Below are positions 36,857-45,041 of a stretch of 64,000 nt of DNA, piece by piece. Source of the stretch: Candidatus Phosphitivorax anaerolimi (lineage in GTDB: Bacteria; Desulfobacterota; Desulfomonilia; UBA1062). A program made the translations under genes and the position numbers. Each line of letters begins with the position of its first letter. The first letter of the stretch is position 1. The stretch lies in assembly GCA_001896555.1 (NCBI GenBank), contig MPOS01000028.1:133603-197602 (forward strand), read 5' to 3'. Under the pieces are notes generated by a model. It did no database searches and had not been told where the DNA came from. It saw only the letters and a list, made by a program, of their open reading frames with translations.

Positions 36857-36955
36857 ATGTTCACCCAGGACGGACGGAGTCTGCCCGGATCTGAGCGATC
36901 CCCGGATGAGGGGGAAAAAGGCGGGATAGCTGAGAGAAATGTCGAAAATAGCTGA
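36857..36955 (+). CDS. Possible 32-aa leader peptide ORF overlapping the REC-PP2C gene
   Basis: A 32-codon frame (MFTQDGRSLPGSERSPDEGE and 12 more residues) beginning at ATG 36857, six bases after a near-perfect GAGGAGG. It ends 17 bases inside the downstream gene, whose own start has only a weak GAGAGAA site. The arrangement suggests translational coupling or a leader; the peptide itself shows no motif. Supported only by the ribosome binding site and the overlap. Confidence 0.35.
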   Translation: MFTQDGRSLPGSERSPDEGEKGGIAERNVENS

Positions 36956-38612
36956 AAACCACTCGAAAAAGACGGTCGAACTCTTTCTTGACGACGAAAA
37001 GGCCCCTGTCACCATCCTGGTGGTCGACGACAGCCGGGTCGTGCGCACCTATCTGCAGTCTCATCTGCAGAAGGAAGGGTACCAGGTCATCGAGGCGAAA
37101 AACGGCAAGGAGGCAATCGAGCTGCTGTCCGACGACATCGGCATCATCCTGCTCGACCTGTGGATGCCCGAGATGGACGGCATGTCCTGTCTGCGCTATA
37201 TCAGAGAGAATTTCCCCGACATCCCCACCATCATGCTCACCGTGAGCAACGAGGTGTCCAACGCTGTTGAAGCCATGAAGTACGGGGCGTTTGATTACGT
37301 CACTAAGCCGTTCAATCCCAGCGAGCTTCTGGCCCTGGTCCAGCAGGCCATCCGCACGAGGATCCAGGCGAGGCGCTTGCGCAGGATGGAGGACGAGCTC
37401 CTCAAGGCCCGGGAGCACGAGATCACCATCGCATCCAGGATCCAGCAGACCCTTCTTTTGGGCGGCCGGCCGAAGAACCTCAAGGGGATGAAGATCGGTG
37501 ATCTCACCATCGCATCCAAGAAGATCGACGGCGATTTCTACGACTTCTTCATGGTAAACGACACCTGCCTCGACGTCATCGTGGGCGATGTCATGGGCAA
37601 GGGCATCCCTGCAGCGCTCATGGGAGCGGCGGCAAAGCAGCACTTCATGGGTGCGCTTTTCAGAATGGCCCGCGTCTCTGAGGCCGAAGAGCTCCCCTCC
37701 CCCGAGGAGATCGTTTCTGAAGTGCACGAGGAAATGATCGGCCGGATGAACGAGCTGGAGACCTTCTTCACCCTGTGCTACGCGCGGTTTGACACGGCCC
37801 GGAAGCTGGTGAGCTACGTGGATTGCGGGCATATGCGCACCATTCACTATCATAGCGACACGGGCACCTGCACCCTTCTCCAAGGAGTGGACATGCCGCT
37901 CGGTTTTCCAGGGCAGAAGGGGTTCAAGCAGGTTCTGGTTCCCTTCACGGACGGCGATCTCTTTTTCTTCTATTCCGACGGGCTGACCGAGGCCAAGAAC
38001 CCCAAGTGCGAGTTCTACGGCGAGAAACGCCTGACGGATTTCGTGCGGGGCCACGCCTTTCTCGAACCCCAGGACCTGTGCAGGGCCGCCTGGAAAGATA
38101 TCGTGGAGTTCTCGCAGACCGAGAGCTTCTCCGACGACTTCACCTGCGTGGCGGTCAAGATCGAGATACCCGAGCCGGAAGAGCGCTACAACCAGGAATG
38201 GAAGCTGGAGGTGCCCTCTGACCTGGGCGAGCTGGGAAGGGTGCGCTCGCTCATCCGTGATATGTGCAAAGGCCTCGGCTCGAATCTGGTGGACGACGAA
38301 AAGATAAAGATGATCCAGATCGTGGCCACGGAGATCATGACCAACATCATCAAGCATGCATATCAGGGAAAGCCCGGCGAGACCATCGCCATCGAGGGAA
38401 AAACCTCACGCGACGAGATCATTCTCTACTTCTACGACTGGGGAATCGAGTTCGATTTCGCCTCGGCCCCCAAGCCGGTATTCGACGGGTCCAGGGAAGA
38501 CGGCTTCGGGCTCCATATCATTGCCCATACCGCGGACTATGTCCGCTATTCCCGCGACAGCAGCGGTAAAAACTGTGCATGTGTGACATTCTTCCTGCAA
38601 AGGAGGGAATAA
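36939..38612 (+). CDS. Response regulator-PP2C phosphatase-HATPase fusion (RsbU/RsbW-like)
   Basis: A 557-residue cytosolic regulator. REC at about 23-140 has phospho-acceptor Asp73 in ILLDLWMPEMDG. A coiled linker (about 145-180) is followed by a SpoIIE/RsbU-type PP2C phosphatase (DGDFYDFFMVNDTCLDVIVG, SYVDCGHMRTIHY, FFYSDGLTEAKN, SDDFTCVAVKI; about 190-395), then a GHKL ATPase of the RsbW/SpoIIAB type (about 415-557; VATEIMTNIIKHAY N-box, DGFGLHIIAHTAD). It thus has both a phosphatase and a kinase activity for a STAS protein. The STAS gene follows two bases later. Confidence 0.93.
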   Translation: MSKIAENHSKKTVELFLDDEKAPVTILVVDDSRVVRTYLQSHLQKEGYQVIEAKNGKEAIELLSDDIGIILLDLWMPEMDGMSCLRYIRENFPDIPTIMLTVSNEVSNAVEAMKYGAFDYVTKPFNPSELLALVQQAIRTRIQARRLRRMEDELLKAREHEITIASRIQQTLLLGGRPKNLKGMKIGDLTIASKKIDGDFYDFFMVNDTCLDVIVGDVMGKGIPAALMGAAAKQHFMGALFRMARVSEAEELPSPEEIVSEVHEEMIGRMNELETFFTLCYARFDTARKLVSYVDCGHMRTIHYHSDTGTCTLLQGVDMPLGFPGQKGFKQVLVPFTDGDLFFFYSDGLTEAKNPKCEFYGEKRLTDFVRGHAFLEPQDLCRAAWKDIVEFSQTESFSDDFTCVAVKIEIPEPEERYNQEWKLEVPSDLGELGRVRSLIRDMCKGLGSNLVDDEKIKMIQIVATEIMTNIIKHAYQGKPGETIAIEGKTSRDEIILYFYDWGIEFDFASAPKPVFDGSREDGFGLHIIAHTADYVRYSRDSSGKNCACVTFFLQRRE

Positions 38613-38614
38613 GG

Positions 38615-38959
38615 GTGAAACTCCTCACTGAAAACATCGACGGCATCGTGGTCATCTCGTCTCTGCCCAAGGTTCTCGATGCGAGCAATGCAATGGAGTT
38701 CAAGGAGGGTGTTTTCAAGATCATCGAGCAGAGTTCACAGGCGGTGTTCGATATGAGCGCCGTGCAATTCATCGATTCGGCCGGATGCGGCAGCCTCATC
38801 ACCACGCTCAGGCGTCTCAAGGAGGCCGGCGGCACCCTGAAGCTCTGCGATGTCCCGAAGCAGGTGCGCTCTGTGCTCGAGCTGGTGAGAATGCATAAGA
38901 TCATCGACATCTACAACACCAGGGAAGAGGCGCTGCGGTCTTTCACGGTCGAGCACTGA
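38615..38959 (+). CDS. STAS-domain anti-sigma-factor-antagonist-like protein
   Basis: A 114-residue single STAS domain (RsbV/SpoIIAA type). The phosphorylatable serine is Ser55 in QFIDSAGCGSL, preceded by the typical VFDMSAV strand. The start is GTG at 38615, eight bases after AAAGGAGGG; the upstream stop is two bases away. It is the evident substrate of the preceding PP2C-HATPase protein. No sigma factor gene is nearby. The second candidate STAS target is in the GT26-STAS-STAS protein 1.4 kb downstream. Confidence 0.93.
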   Translation: MKLLTENIDGIVVISSLPKVLDASNAMEFKEGVFKIIEQSSQAVFDMSAVQFIDSAGCGSLITTLRRLKEAGGTLKLCDVPKQVRSVLELVRMHKIIDIYNTREEALRSFTVEH

Positions 38960-39112
38960 GGGCGCCGGGACAAAGAGATCTGCACACCTCTCCTATCACG
39001 AGATCACCGGATGACCAGGGGCGTCCCGAAAAACAGGGTGCTTCTCTTCCACTACCCGCAAGATGATTGCGGCCACCCCTTTTACTAGACGTACTGTTCC
39101 GCGAGAACACGG

Positions 39113-39448
39113 ATGAAATCCTCGCACAATCATCGCATCGACCTGGTTGAAGAGCTCTATGAGCGCTACGGGAAAAACCCGGGGCTCTCCACCTTCAGGC
39201 ACAATTTCCGCTTCTGGCGGAAGAAGACCGCATGGACAACGGTCGTGGGCGGGGCGCATCTGGTAAAGCGGCTGCTTGACATCCTGGTCTCCTCCTTTCT
39301 TCTCATCGCGCTGTCCCCCCTCTTCGTTCTCATCGCCTTTTCCATCAAGCTCACCGACAGAGGTCCGGTCCTCTACTGGCAGACACGGGTTGGCAAGTGG
39401 GACCAGGAATGGGCTTCAACGTGCTACACGAAGAAACGAGGATCATAG
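39113..39448 (+). pseudogene. Truncated polyprenyl-phosphate sugar transferase (N-terminal remnant)
   Basis: An N-terminal piece of a WcaJ/EpsB-type initiating sugar phosphotransferase. VKRLLDILVSSFLLIALSPL, then the FVLIAFSIKLTDRGPVLYWQ segment and RVGKW are the familiar membrane-hairpin start of the catalytic domain. The rest of the family domain (about 150 residues, with the catalytic Asp-Glu and Arg residues) is missing: after RVGKW (about 39396) the frame reads unrelated sequence and stops at 39448. The next recognisable sequence is the second half of an exosortase in another frame, so a deletion fused the two. Confidence 0.8.
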
Positions 39449-39846
39449 TCCAGAGCCTTCCGGTAGGTGCGGGGGAGGCATGCTCGGGCATGAACGTTCT
39501 CCAGTCCATGCTCATCGCAGGTTCTGCCCTGGCATTTCTCTTTATCGGCAGGTACCGTAGCTACTGGTGGAACATCCCGGTCCTGGTGATCATTGCCTGG
39601 CTCGCCAACACCTCGAGGATCATTATCCTGTGCGCGGCCGCTCTGACCCTGGGCTCGGAGTTCGCCCTGGGGATATTCCATACCTGGGGCGGATGGATTG
39701 TGCTCGCCCTGATGCTCTTTCTCTCCTGGGCCGTTTCTCTGCCCAGGAATCATACCTGCGCAAGACCGCAACCCTTTCGTCTGCATGAGAAGACCTTCTC
39801 TCATCACGCTCCTCATCTGCGCCTACTGTATCCTGTGCTCGCTTGA
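39397..39846 (+). pseudogene. Exosortase C-terminal half (remnant)
   Basis: C-terminal half of an exosortase, a membrane transpeptidase-like protease for PEP-CTERM proteins. Cys29 in GEACSGMNVLQ, Arg74 in ANTSRIIILCA and His95 in LGIFHTWGG correspond to the catalytic triad, and GFNVLHEETRIIVQSL is the usual preceding strand region. The first four or so transmembrane helices are missing; a fused sugar-transferase fragment stands in their place. The last 30 residues are unrelated read-through. It is probably inactive, though the triad survives. Confidence 0.75.
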
Positions 39847-40068
39847 TCTCGCAGAGACCTAGCTGTCTTCTTCGAGCATTCCTGCGGGCGCGGCTGCCTT
39901 TGCCTGTGGTTCTCGCCGGTGGCGATCTTCTGGTTACGGCAGACAAAATCTCATCCTGAGGTCCCAGACAGACCGGTCCTGCTGGGTTTCGCCCTTCTTC
40001 TCTCCTTTTTCGGCGGGGTGGGATCACTGCATGTCCTGGGTCATACCGGGCTGGCAGATCAGAAATAA
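39785..40068 (+). pseudogene. Exosortase N-terminal half with frameshift (remnant)
   Basis: Two consecutive frames read as an exosortase N terminus. MRRPSLITLLICAYCILCSL is stopped by TAG in the first frame. About 39862 the reading continues in another frame with AVFFEHSCGRGCLCLWFSPV, then AIFWLRQ and LLGFALLLSFFGGVGSL, ending in TAA. The DLA-x-x-FFEHS, W-x-R and hydrophobic helix order fits exosortases. It lies after the C-terminal half, so the halves are permuted, or come from two copies. The family match is by eye and moderate. Confidence 0.55.
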
Positions 40069-40333
40069 GACCTTAGTTCCCATCCAAGGGGGTGAGGCGT
40101 TGCTCCTGCAACTGGAGAAGGACAATATGATCAGGGAAACGGCATACTGGTTCTCCAACGGCAGGCAGCGCCACACCTCGGTGATGCGATACTGGCTTCA
40201 GGCGACCTTGAGGAGGATAATCCTGGGCCGCTCGGATAAGGAGCCTGTACTGATCATGCTCCAGTCTGTGGAAGACCACGCCCTGAATCTCAGCGAGGTG
40301 CTGGATCAGTTCGGGGTGCTGTTCGATATCTAG
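40031..40333 (+). pseudogene. EpsI-domain C-terminal remnant
   Basis: A frame of 100 residues whose last 90 look like the C-terminal part of the EpsI domain, which partners exosortases: PGWQIRNKTLVPIQGGEALL, AYWFSNGRQ, LRRIILGRSDKEPVLIMLQ. The N-terminal half of a normal EpsI (about 200 residues, with its signal segment) is missing, joined instead to exosortase-like sequence at about 40045. If translated it would have no signal peptide. It appears to be debris of the same exopolysaccharide locus. Confidence 0.65.
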
Positions 40334-40388
40334 CGACCATATTGTTAAGAAAGAGAGAGTATATGCCTGCATCCGGAGCATTCCATTC

Positions 40389-41888
40389 ATGAAGCGCGAA
40401 CCCATCATCATTCTCGGCGTACCCATTGACCGTCTCACCATGGATCAGACGGTTGAACAGATCTTCCATCTCGTGGACTGTTATGCCCATGACGGCAGAC
40501 CCAGGCTCGTCTGCACGGTGAACGCGGATTTCCTGACGAACACCCTGAGCTGGAATTTGCGGAAGTCCTCCCATCCCGAGCTCCAGAAGATACTCCGGAG
40601 AGCGGATTTAACAACCGCCGACGGAATGCCCCTGGTATGGGCGAGCAGGCTCCTGGGACCGGCACTGAGCGAGCGGGTCACCGGAGCAGACCTCGTACCC
40701 TGTATCGCACGTGAGGCCGCCGTCAGAGGGAAATCCCTCTACCTTCTGGGCGGAAACCCCGGAGCGGCCGAGAAGGCTGCAGCCAGGCTCCAGCAGGCCA
40801 ATCCGGGCCTGAAGATCGCCGGTTGGGACTCGCCCTTCGTCCATATCCAGGGGATGAGGCTCCCGGAGTCATATGAGGGCGACAGCGGAATCGTCGAGAA
40901 GATCAATGAGTCAGGGGCCGATATCCTGCTCATCGCATTCGGCAACCCCAAGCAGGAGATGTGGTTCGAGCGGAACAGAGACCGTTTGAAGGTGCCGGTG
41001 TCCATCGGGGTAGGAGGCACCTTTGATTTCATTGCCGGGTCTGTGTCCCGTGCACCGCTGTGGATGCAGAACGCGGGCATGGAATGGCTCTGGCGGTTAT
41101 CCCGGGACCCGGCACGCCTGTGGAAGCGCTACCTCATCGACCTGCTTAAGATCGGCTCGCTCCTGTGGCCCTCGGTCTTTTTCCATCAGTACACCCGTAT
41201 GACGACACCCCACGGCTACCTGAAAAAATGCAAAAACGAGATCGTCTCCAGGCACGGCAGCAGGGGGGCCCGCGAGTATCTCCATGTCGTCCTTCCCGGT
41301 ATTCTCGATGCCGGATCCGCTGAACGGATACAGTCACTCGTTCCCCGGAAACCGGCTGCTCACCTCATCCTCGATTTCAGCGAGGTGGGGTTTGCCGACT
41401 CCGCGGGGTTGGGAATCATCCTGAATATCATCCTTCTCATGGATGCATCCGCTTTCGGGGTATTCTTTGTGGGACTGAGCAAGGGCATGAGAAAAAACCT
41501 GAGATACAATCGCCTGTACGACCTGGTGTCCCGCCGTGAATATCACACCCTGGACGATGCCCTGCGAGCACTGGATAAGGCGGACCGCAATCCTTCGCTC
41601 CGGTATGAGCTGGAAAAAAACGGCACCAGGATCACCCTTCGTCTCCAGGGCGAGCTCTGCATGCCTGATATTCCACATGACCTTGTCAGGATCCTCTCAT
41701 CCAATAGAGATAAATCGGCCTGGGAAATCGACCTCGGCGGGCTGCGGTTCATCGACTCGGCGGGCATCGTCTTTCTCTTTCATCTCAAACAGGCCCTCAA
41801 AGAGAAGGGGAAGTCCTGCTCACTGATACGAGCCGGGGGCGATGTGGCACGGATGCTCAAGGTAACAGGTGCCCGGGCATTTCTCTGA
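40389..41888 (+). CDS. GT26 (WecG/TagA/CpsF) glycosyltransferase fused to two STAS domains
   Basis: A 499-residue protein. Residues 1-265 form a complete GT26 domain (IIILGVPIDRLTMDQTVEQI; TTADGMPLVWASRLLG with the catalytic Asp78; LLIAFGNPKQEMWFERN; VGGTFDFIAGSVSRAPLWMQ; NAGMEWLWRLSRDPARLWKR), which adds a sugar, often ManNAc(A), to lipid-linked intermediates. Residues about 296-395 are a STAS domain with Ser338 (VGFADSAGLG); about 410-499 a second with Ser457 (LRFIDSAGI). Both phospho-serine motifs are intact. I know of no standard GT26 protein with this architecture. It follows the exosortase debris and a partner-switching pair and ends at a strong terminator. Confidence 0.9.
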   Translation: MKREPIIILGVPIDRLTMDQTVEQIFHLVDCYAHDGRPRLVCTVNADFLTNTLSWNLRKSSHPELQKILRRADLTTADGMPLVWASRLLGPALSERVTGADLVPCIAREAAVRGKSLYLLGGNPGAAEKAAARLQQANPGLKIAGWDSPFVHIQGMRLPESYEGDSGIVEKINESGADILLIAFGNPKQEMWFERNRDRLKVPVSIGVGGTFDFIAGSVSRAPLWMQNAGMEWLWRLSRDPARLWKRYLIDLLKIGSLLWPSVFFHQYTRMTTPHGYLKKCKNEIVSRHGSRGAREYLHVVLPGILDAGSAERIQSLVPRKPAAHLILDFSEVGFADSAGLGIILNIILLMDASAFGVFFVGLSKGMRKNLRYNRLYDLVSRREYHTLDDALRALDKADRNPSLRYELEKNGTRITLRLQGELCMPDIPHDLVRILSSNRDKSAWEIDLGGLRFIDSAGIVFLFHLKQALKEKGKSCSLIRAGGDVARMLKVTGARAFL

Positions 41889-41932
41889 CCGGCCCTTCCT
41901 CATGGGCGGGATGGGGTATCTCCCGCGTTATG

Positions 41933-41958
41933 AAATCCGGCCTTTGGCCGGATTTTTT
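41933..41958 (+). terminator. Intrinsic terminator after the GT26-STAS-STAS gene
   Basis: AAATCCGGCC, a TTT loop, GGCCGGATTTTTT. The arms pair perfectly over nine or ten bases and are followed by a T-run, 45 bp past the stop codon. Confidence 0.93.
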
Positions 41959-42133
41959 ATGTCTGCATCCTGACTTTGCGGTGCATGGCACGCTTGGGGC
42001 GCCCAAGTGGAGAAACCTGCACGGTTCGTTGATGTGCCGCGCGGCTGCGTACATGCAAAGCGCCCAAGAGAGCACCTGCGCGATCACGGCCCGGATGCCC
42101 CTCCCTCGAACCGGGATGCCCTGAAAGGAGGCG

Positions 42134-43228
42134 CTAGAACATGAACCTCCTCCAGGCGATGTTCAGGACCAGGCCGATGCATATCCAGTTGATGAGCATG
42201 AAGGAGCCGCCATAGCTGATGAACGGCAGGGGCACGCCCACGACCGGGAATATCCCGATGGCCATGGCGATGTTGATGAAGATGTGCAGGGTGAAGAATG
42301 CCGCCACCCCGAAACAGATCATGGTGCCGAACCGGTCTTTCGCCTTGAAGCCGATCTGGGTTATCTTGGTCACCAGGGCGACATACAGGAGCAGGAGCAG
42401 GGCCGAGCCCGCGAATCCCCACTCCTCGGCCACCACCGAAAAGATGAAATCCGTATGGTGCTCGGGCAGAAACCTCAGCTGTGTCTGCGTACCTTCCAGA
42501 AACCCCTTCCCCAGAAGACCTCCCGAACCAACGGCGATCTTTGACTGCAAGGCATGGTAGCCGCTTCCCAGCGGGTCACGGGAGGGATCGAGAAAGGTGA
42601 GGATCCTTAGACGCTGGTATTCCTTGAGTGAAAACCAAATGAACGGCATGGCGGATATGAACACGATCAACAGACCGACAAAGGTTGACCTCTTGATCCC
42701 CAGGAGAAGCATCAGAGTGCAGGAGATGAGGGTCACGATCCCGGCGGTCCCCAGATCCGGCTCCACGAGGATGAGCCCCACGGGAATGAAGATGAAGAAC
42801 GCCGGCAGCATGAGCTCCCGGATGCCGTAGCCCTGGATGTGTTTTTTCTGCTCTCCCCAGTATGCCAGCCAGATGATCACGATGAGCTTGGCCAGCTCCG
42901 AGGGCTGGATGCCTAAGGGGCCGAGAGAGATCCACCTCCGTGCCCCGGAGATCTCCCTCCCTACGATGAGCACCAGGACGAGCCCGAAGACCATGAGGAT
43001 ATACAGGGGCCAGGCCGACCTCAGCAGCACGCGGTAATCCACGACAAACACGACGATCATCACCAGCATGCCGATCGCGATCCACATGAGCTGCTTGTAG
43101 AAGATGGTCATGCTGGTGCCCCGCGACGAGCTGTACAGACACAGAAGCCCGATGAATATGATTGCCAGGGCCGTGGTGATGAGACCCCAGTCGATATTAT
43201 CGGTTATCCTGGCATACCTGCTCATCAC
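42134..43228 (-). CDS. rodA: Rod-shape SEDS peptidoglycan polymerase RodA
   Basis: A 364-residue ten-helix membrane protein of the SEDS family; with PBP2 it polymerises glycan strands for elongation. Visible family marks are GARRWISLGPLGIQPSELAK (with the FtsW/RodA signature), VEPDLGTAGIVTLIS holding the catalytic Asp, and PLPFISYGGSFMLIN at the end. It overlaps mrdA by 32 bases and is the last gene of the mreBCD-mrdA-rodA unit. Confidence 0.97.
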   Translation of the reverse strand: MMSRYARITDNIDWGLITTALAIIFIGLLCLYSSSRGTSMTIFYKQLMWIAIGMLVMIVVFVVDYRVLLRSAWPLYILMVFGLVLVLIVGREISGARRWISLGPLGIQPSELAKLIVIIWLAYWGEQKKHIQGYGIRELMLPAFFIFIPVGLILVEPDLGTAGIVTLISCTLMLLLGIKRSTFVGLLIVFISAMPFIWFSLKEYQRLRILTFLDPSRDPLGSGYHALQSKIAVGSGGLLGKGFLEGTQTQLRFLPEHHTDFIFSVVAEEWGFAGSALLLLLYVALVTKITQIGFKAKDRFGTMICFGVAAFFTLHIFINIAMAIGIFPVVGVPLPFISYGGSFMLINWICIGLVLNIAWRRFMF

Positions 43229-45041
43229 CCGGTCCTTTGCATGCGTAATATTCTTTAATCACATCCCTGACCACCGGTGCGGCGATGCTCGATCCGCTCC
43301 CTCCGTGCTCAATGATGGCGACCGCCACGATCTCGGGATTCTCGACCGGAGAAAACCCGAAGAACCATGCATGATCCCTGATCTTATAGGGAAGATCGGA
43401 CTGATCGGGAAGGTTGGAGGTATATCCGCTCACCACCTGCACGGTACCGGTTTTTCCCCCCATGGCGAAGTTCGGGTCCCTCACGGCCCGGGCAGTGCCC
43501 TTCTCCGATTCCACAACGGCCTTGAGCCCTTCCCGTATGACCGCGAGATCCGCCTCACGGATGTTCAGGGTCCGTTCCATGTTTATCTCGGTAGAGGCCA
43601 GAATCCTCGGCGTCATGACATTGCCCCCGTTCACCACGCTGCTCATGACCTTAGCCATCTGCATGGGGGTGACCAGGGTGAAGCCCTGCCCGATCGCGGT
43701 AATCACACTCTCGCCCTTGTGCCACTGCTCGCCGAACCGGCGGTATTTCCACTCTTTGGTTGGCACGAGCCCTGAGAGCTCGTCCTTGAACTCGATACCG
43801 GTGGGCCTCCCCAGCCCCAGATCGAGGCAGAACGCGGAGATCCGGTCGATGCCAAGCCTTTCGCCAAGCACATAGAAGTAGACGTCGCAGGACTGGGCAA
43901 GGGCGGAGACGAGGTCCACGTTTCCATGCCCTCCCCTGCGCCAGCACTTGAAGGTGGAATCTCCCAGACTGTACGCACCCGGACAGTACACGGTATCCTG
44001 AGGGGTGATGAAGTTGTTTCTCAGCGCCAGGGCGGCAATAATCACCTTGAACACAGACCCGGGCGAGTACTGCCCCCGGATCGGCCTGTTTTCAAGTGGG
44101 TGCATGGGGTCCTCGACGATCCCTTTCCAGACCTCGGGCGCCATGGGACGTAAGAATACATGCGGATCAAAGCCGGGCGATGAGACCATGGCCAGGATGT
44201 CTCCGGTCCGAGGATCCATGGCTACGACCGACCCCGCCCGGCCGGCCATGGACTTGTAGGCGGTGAGCTGGAGCCTCTTGTCGATAGTGAGCACTACGTC
44301 CTGACCCGGCACCGGCGGCTTCTCGTCCAGGATCTTCGTTTTCCTCCCCATGGCATCCACCTCGAAGATCCGAACCCCCTTGGTTCCCCGCAGCGTTTCC
44401 TCGCAGATGCTCTCCACACCGGTCTTGCCGATGGGATCTCCAGGGGCGTACGGAGATCCGTGCTTCAGGTCATCAAGCTGCTTTCGGGATATCTCACCCA
44501 GGAAGCCCAGAACATGGGAGCCCAGCTCCTTGAGCACATAGTCCCGCTCGCTCGTGGCGTCGATGGACACCCCGGGCAGGGTATAGAGCTGGGCCTCGAT
44601 GCTCGCCATCTGGTGGAAGCTGATGTCCTTGGCCAGGGCAACGGGATTGTACGGCCTTTTCTTCGCCTCCCTGATCCTCTGGACCATGTCCTCCTCATCG
44701 CTGCCCAGGATTTCGGCGAGACGGTGAGCGATAGAGGAGACATCCGAGATGTCTTCCGGTATCGCGATGAGGTTGTATGCGGGCCGGTTGTCTGCAAGGA
44801 CCTCCATGTTCCGGTCCAGGATCTTGCCCCTCTGAGCGGGAATGCTGACGATCCTGATCCGGTTGTTCCGGGCCAGGCTCTCATAGTAAGACCCCTTGAA
44901 CACCTGCATGTTCATGAGCCTCAGCAGAAGGATGGTGAAGAGGACGAACACGAAGGCGATGAAGATCTTCGCCTTCCACTTCAGGTCGTCGTCGATATGC
45001 GGCCCGGGTATATTGTTTGTATTATTCATATTCCAGTTCAT
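43197..45041 (-). CDS. mrdA: Penicillin-binding protein 2 (elongasome transpeptidase)
   Basis: A 614-residue class B PBP, the DD-transpeptidase of rod elongation. One N-terminal transmembrane helix (residues about 25-44), the pedestal region (RGKILDRNMEVLADNRPAYN), then the transpeptidase domain: SxxK as SPGSVFK, SxN as SCD-type motif in AQSCDVYFYVLG, and KTG in MGGKTGTVQVV. Length is near the E. coli 633. Its start lies inside the end of mreD (20 bp overlap); a second in-frame ATG four codons on is possible. Confidence 0.96.
   Translation of the reverse strand: MNWNMNNTNNIPGPHIDDDLKWKAKIFIAFVFVLFTILLLRLMNMQVFKGSYYESLARNNRIRIVSIPAQRGKILDRNMEVLADNRPAYNLIAIPEDISDVSSIAHRLAEILGSDEEDMVQRIREAKKRPYNPVALAKDISFHQMASIEAQLYTLPGVSIDATSERDYVLKELGSHVLGFLGEISRKQLDDLKHGSPYAPGDPIGKTGVESICEETLRGTKGVRIFEVDAMGRKTKILDEKPPVPGQDVVLTIDKRLQLTAYKSMAGRAGSVVAMDPRTGDILAMVSSPGFDPHVFLRPMAPEVWKGIVEDPMHPLENRPIRGQYSPGSVFKVIIAALALRNNFITPQDTVYCPGAYSLGDSTFKCWRRGGHGNVDLVSALAQSCDVYFYVLGERLGIDRISAFCLDLGLGRPTGIEFKDELSGLVPTKEWKYRRFGEQWHKGESVITAIGQGFTLVTPMQMAKVMSSVVNGGNVMTPRILASTEINMERTLNIREADLAVIREGLKAVVESEKGTARAVRDPNFAMGGKTGTVQVVSGYTSNLPDQSDLPYKIRDHAWFFGFSPVENPEIVAVAIIEHGGSGSSIAAPVVRDVIKEYYACKGPGDEQVCQDNR

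Noticed and set aside
36861-38357. Open frame of 498 codons on the minus strand opposite the REC-PP2C gene
   Set aside because: It is antisense to a protein with three clear domains. The composition (rich in His, Leu, Gly, Val) is typical of an antisense shadow.
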